Shown here piece after piece: positions 34,337-36,418 of a stretch of 36,418 nucleotides of DNA. The translations under genes were made by a program, and so were the position numbers. The stretch lies in assembly GCA_904420435.1 (NCBI GenBank), contig CAJFVK010000008.1:1-36418 (forward strand), written 5' to 3'. The stretch comes from an uncultured Oscillospiraceae bacterium. Lineage in GTDB: Bacteria > Bacillota > Clostridia > Oscillospirales > Oscillospiraceae. Under the pieces are notes generated by a model. The model was not told the DNA's origin. It searched no databases and saw nothing but the letters and a program-made list of their open reading frames with translations. Numbering within the stretch: the stretch's first letter is position 1; the number at the start of each line of letters is the position of its first letter.

Positions 34337-34894
34337 TTGAAACGAAAAATTGCACTTGTACTCGCTGTCCTTGCGGCCGCCGGCCTGCTCTCTGCCTGCG
34401 GCGCTCAAGCTGCTTCACCCTCTTCTCCAGCCATTTCCTCCGACCAGATTTTAGTGGCTTATTTCTCCAACAGCGGAAATACTGAGGAGGTGGCCCAGCT
34501 GATCGCGGAGCGGACCGGTGGGACTTTGGCTGAGATCCAGCGGGCTGTCCCCTATGACGACCTCCAGGCTGAGGCGGAGGAGGAGATCAACGCGGGCGCG
34601 CGTCCGGAGATCACGGTGGATGTGGAGGATATCAGCGATTATGAGATGATCTTTGTGGGCTATCCCATCTGGTGGGACGAGGCCCCGGCCATGATCTCCA
34701 CCTTTCTGGCCTCCTTCGATTTTGACGGGAAAACCATCGTGCCCTTCTGCACCAGCGCCAGCGACGACATCGACAACAGCCTGCACATTTTTATCGAGCT
34801 GTGTCCCGGCACCACCATCGCCGAGGGGCTGACCGCCAATGATTTGGACGACGTTGAGCCCTGGCTGGATACGCTTGGCGTATTGGCCGATTAA
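34337..34894 (+). CDS. Second lipid-anchored flavodoxin
   Basis: A 185-residue lipoprotein with lipobox LLSAC (C21), a short linker and a compact flavodoxin domain. FMN phosphate loop SNSGNTE is at 44-50; GYPIWWDEAP and KTIVPFCTSAS are typical family strands. Unlike the first lipoprotein it has no insert in the FMN loop. The start is TTG 34337 with AAGGA about ten bases upstream; no ATG is near. It should act outside the membrane as a one- or two-electron FMN carrier. It lies 166 bases after the ApbE fusion, with a terminator between them. Confidence 0.87.
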   Translation: MKRKIALVLAVLAAAGLLSACGAQAASPSSPAISSDQILVAYFSNSGNTEEVAQLIAERTGGTLAEIQRAVPYDDLQAEAEEEINAGARPEITVDVEDISDYEMIFVGYPIWWDEAPAMISTFLASFDFDGKTIVPFCTSASDDIDNSLHIFIELCPGTTIAEGLTANDLDDVEPWLDTLGVLAD

Positions 34895-34991
34895 AAGGAA
34901 GCGCCGAGGCTGCGGCGGGCGACTCCCGGTATGGCTCCGCCCCCGCTGGGGGCGCCTGAATCGGAAACAGTTTCAAAATCGTTGAACTTCT

Positions 34992-35008
34992 GTTTATCTC
35001 CTGTTTAA
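34992..35008 (+). repeat. Copy of the 11-base-period regulator box in a convergent gap
   Basis: GTTTATCTCCTGTTTAA differs by one base from GTTTATCTTCTGTTTAA at 30679-30695 on the minus strand. It lies between the ends of the second flavodoxin and the TetR gene, not before an obvious promoter. A GC hairpin lies just upstream at about 34931-34956. Confidence 0.55.
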
Positions 35009-35023
35009 CAGCGGGGGGTAAAC

Positions 35024-35593
35024 TCAATACCTGACCACGCTGGACATCCCCTCGCAGATCAGCCTGGTGGCCAGCTGGATGACCTCTTCCAGCGAGAGCC
35101 GCTTGCCGTCCGCCACCCACTGGCGGTAGAGAATGGCCGTGATGCTGCCGTAGTAGGCAAAGATGATATTTTCGGAAGCCTCATCCAGGCCAAAGGCTCC
35201 CCGGTTCATCAGCTTCCGGTATCCCATTACCTGCTGGTTGATGCGGTCGTAGAGAAACTGATAGCTTCCGCTGCACAGCAGCCGGTCCTGGAGGGGAGAC
35301 TGCTCGGCCATATACTCGAAGAACACCCGGATCATCCGCCGGATATCCGCCATCTTCGAGTAAGACACCTGCTTTTCAATGATCTCCCCGGCGATCTCGT
35401 CCTGGAGCTCCCGGAGCAGCGCCTCGATGGAGTCGTAGTGCAGATAAAAGGTATTTCGGTTGATCATGGCCCGCTGGGTCAGTTCCTTGATGGTGATGTC
35501 CGGATAGTCCATCTCCATGATCATGGCACAGAAGGCGTCCCGGATCGCCTTCCGGGTGCGGATCACCCGCAGATCGGTCTTTTTTGGTTCCAT
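35024..35593 (-). CDS. TetR/AcrR-family repressor
   Basis: A 189-residue regulator. The N-terminal TetR helix-turn-helix (about 33-52, ITIKELTQRAMINRNTFYLHY) is complete. The C-terminal ligand domain ends RLICEGMSSVVRY and resembles the TetR_C group found next to flavodoxin genes in Firmicutes. ATG 35593 has GGGAGG about nine bases upstream; the longer frame to 35839 crosses the promoter region. It diverges from a cytosolic flavodoxin gene, whose promoter contains an inverted repeat, so repression of that gene is inferred. The inducer is unknown. Confidence 0.92.
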   Translation of the reverse strand: MEPKKTDLRVIRTRKAIRDAFCAMIMEMDYPDITIKELTQRAMINRNTFYLHYDSIEALLRELQDEIAGEIIEKQVSYSKMADIRRMIRVFFEYMAEQSPLQDRLLCSGSYQFLYDRINQQVMGYRKLMNRGAFGLDEASENIIFAYYGSITAILYRQWVADGKRLSLEEVIQLATRLICEGMSSVVRY

Positions 35594-35680
35594 CGGAGCA
35601 GCCTCCCTGAATTTTTTGTGACTTCCTGGGCGTTTTGTGAAGAAATGCCGCATATTGGGCAAAGCGGGCCCAGCCTCCCA

Positions 35681-35715
35681 TTGATTTTTGTTTTGCCCCT
35701 GCACTATGATGTGCA
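35681..35715 (+). promoter_or_regulatory. Flavodoxin promoter overlapped by a candidate TetR operator
   Basis: TTGATT (35681-35686) and TATGAT (35705-35710), spacing 18. The inverted repeat TGCAC-N6-GTGCA (35700-35715) brackets the -10, a good position for repressor binding. Confidence 0.6.
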
Positions 35716-35740
35716 CAAGCCTAATAAAAAGCGCGAGATT

Positions 35741-35769
35741 ATTATATGGCATATATGAGGGTACGTCAA
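35741..35769 (-). promoter_or_regulatory. TetR gene promoter
   Basis: Minus strand TTGACG (35764-35769), 17-base spacer, perfect TATAAT (35741-35746). It faces the flavodoxin promoter, and the two start sites would lie only about 20 bases apart, pointing at each other. Confidence 0.8.
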
Positions 35770-35788
35770 GCAGGGAGCGTGAAGAACA

Positions 35789-36280
35789 ATGGGCAAGAAA
35801 CTGATCGTCTATTATTCCATGGACGGAAATACCAGGCAAATTGCGGAGCGCATCCAGGCAGAAACCGGCATTCCCCTGATCCGGCTGGACACGGTGGAGC
35901 CCTATACGGGAACGGATGAGGAGATCATCGCCCAGGGACAGGACGAGGTAAACCGGGGCTTCCGCCCGGAACTAAAGCCCCTGGGCTTTGATCCGGAGGA
36001 GTATGACACGTTTCTGGTGGGGACGCCCACCTGGTGGTACACCATGGCCTCCCCCGTCCTCAGCTTTCTTCATCTGGTGGACTGGAAAGGAAAAATCCTG
36101 GTCCCGTTCCAGACCCACGCCGGCTGGCCGGGACACTGCCTGGAGGACATGGAGCGGGCCTGTCCGGGCGCGGAGGTCCGGTATCCCAAGAAGATCCAGT
36201 TCAGCCCCCAGCAGTTTGGGAAGCTGGTGACGCCCCAGAGTGAAGTGGAGTCATGGATTGCGGCGCTGAAAACATGGTAA
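35789..36280 (+). CDS. Cytosolic flavodoxin family protein
   Basis: A 163-residue flavodoxin without a signal peptide. FMN loop SMDGNTRQIAE is near residues 10-20 and GTPTWWYTMASPV in the middle; PFQTHAGWPG corresponds to the flavin-contact loop of the family. ATG 35789 has a GGGAG site about ten bases upstream. It should shuttle electrons in the cytosol, in contrast to the two lipoproteins upstream. It diverges from the TetR gene, whose likely operator covers its promoter. It lies 82 bases before an iron-type alcohol dehydrogenase gene and is probably co-transcribed with it. Confidence 0.9.
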   Translation: MGKKLIVYYSMDGNTRQIAERIQAETGIPLIRLDTVEPYTGTDEEIIAQGQDEVNRGFRPELKPLGFDPEEYDTFLVGTPTWWYTMASPVLSFLHLVDWKGKILVPFQTHAGWPGHCLEDMERACPGAEVRYPKKIQFSPQQFGKLVTPQSEVESWIAALKTW

Positions 36281-36362
36281 GAGGTGCTGCGGCGGACACA
36301 GCAGGCTGGCGGAGAGCATCAGCGCCAACCGGCAAATTGCATCTTTGAAGGAGGTTTTTATC

Positions 36363-36418
36363 ATGAACGAGTTTGTCTATACCTATCCTACCGCCGTCTA
36401 CTTTGGCGAGGGCGCGGC
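36363..36418 (+). CDS. Start of an iron-containing alcohol dehydrogenase (3' truncated by window edge)
   Basis: Only 18 complete codons are visible: MNEFVYTYPTAVYFGEGA. This start resembles the butanol/alcohol dehydrogenases of the iron-dependent group, which open with a pattern like F-x-Y-x-x-P-T-x-x-x-F-G-x-G-A. AAGGAGG lies eight bases before ATG 36363. The gap after the flavodoxin (36281-36362) contains no other feature. A redox partnership with the flavodoxin is possible but not shown. Confidence 0.72.
   Translation, partial: MNEFVYTYPTAVYFGEGA

Overview
The window looks like chromosome of a high-GC, anaerobic Firmicute of the Oscillospiraceae type (Flavonifractor, Oscillibacter or Lawsonibacter-like). 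This is an inference from several things: strong AGGAGG-type ribosome sites, GC-rich codon use in Firmicute-type proteins, a lysine riboswitch on dapA, the acetylase (DapH) lysine route, S-layer homology domains, many VanR/VanS-like two-component systems and the ssnA/ygfK anaerobic purine-degradation genes. No ribosomal RNA, tRNA, CRISPR array, transposase or phage gene was seen.

Layout. 1-2.1 kb: the 3' end of a surface 5'-nucleotidase with three SLH repeats, an HD-domain protein, and about 600 bp of non-coding palindromes. 2.2-7.3 kb (minus): ssnA, a 73-residue unknown ORF and ygfK, read from a strong promoter through a leader with its own terminator. The 3' end of ssnA exists twice, the copies separated by a palindromic element. 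7.4-9.7 kb (minus): tsaE-tsaB-zinc-ribbon membrane protein-upp. 9.7-11 kb: an FtsW/RodA glycosyltransferase. 11.1-13.7 kb (minus): dapA-dapB-dapH under a lysine riboswitch, with a divergent M20 deacetylase that may complete the acetylase route.

15-24 kb: signalling and transport. There is an orphan OmpR-type regulator whose receiver lacks the key residues, a divergent RR/HK pair, a secreted NEW3 protein with an ABC ATPase and permease, and a second RR/HK pair. A chloramphenicol acetyltransferase-like gene follows, preceded by a short leader ORF and long inverted repeats. 24.8-28.7 kb: an ABC ATPase, a permease fused to an M1-type metallopeptidase, and a second permease, translationally coupled.

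28.8-36.4 kb: a regulator plus EamA transporter (minus), diverging from what I consider the most interesting locus. It encodes a lipid-anchored flavodoxin, a DUF4405 flavinylation-type membrane cytochrome, a lipoprotein fusing ApbE (FMN transferase) to an alpha/beta hydrolase, and a second lipid-anchored flavodoxin. A TetR regulator diverging from a cytosolic flavodoxin comes next, then the start of an iron-type alcohol dehydrogenase. Together these suggest flavin-based electron transfer on the outer face of the membrane. Short boxes with an 11-bp period sit at several regulator and target promoters and suggest OmpR/PhoB-type control.
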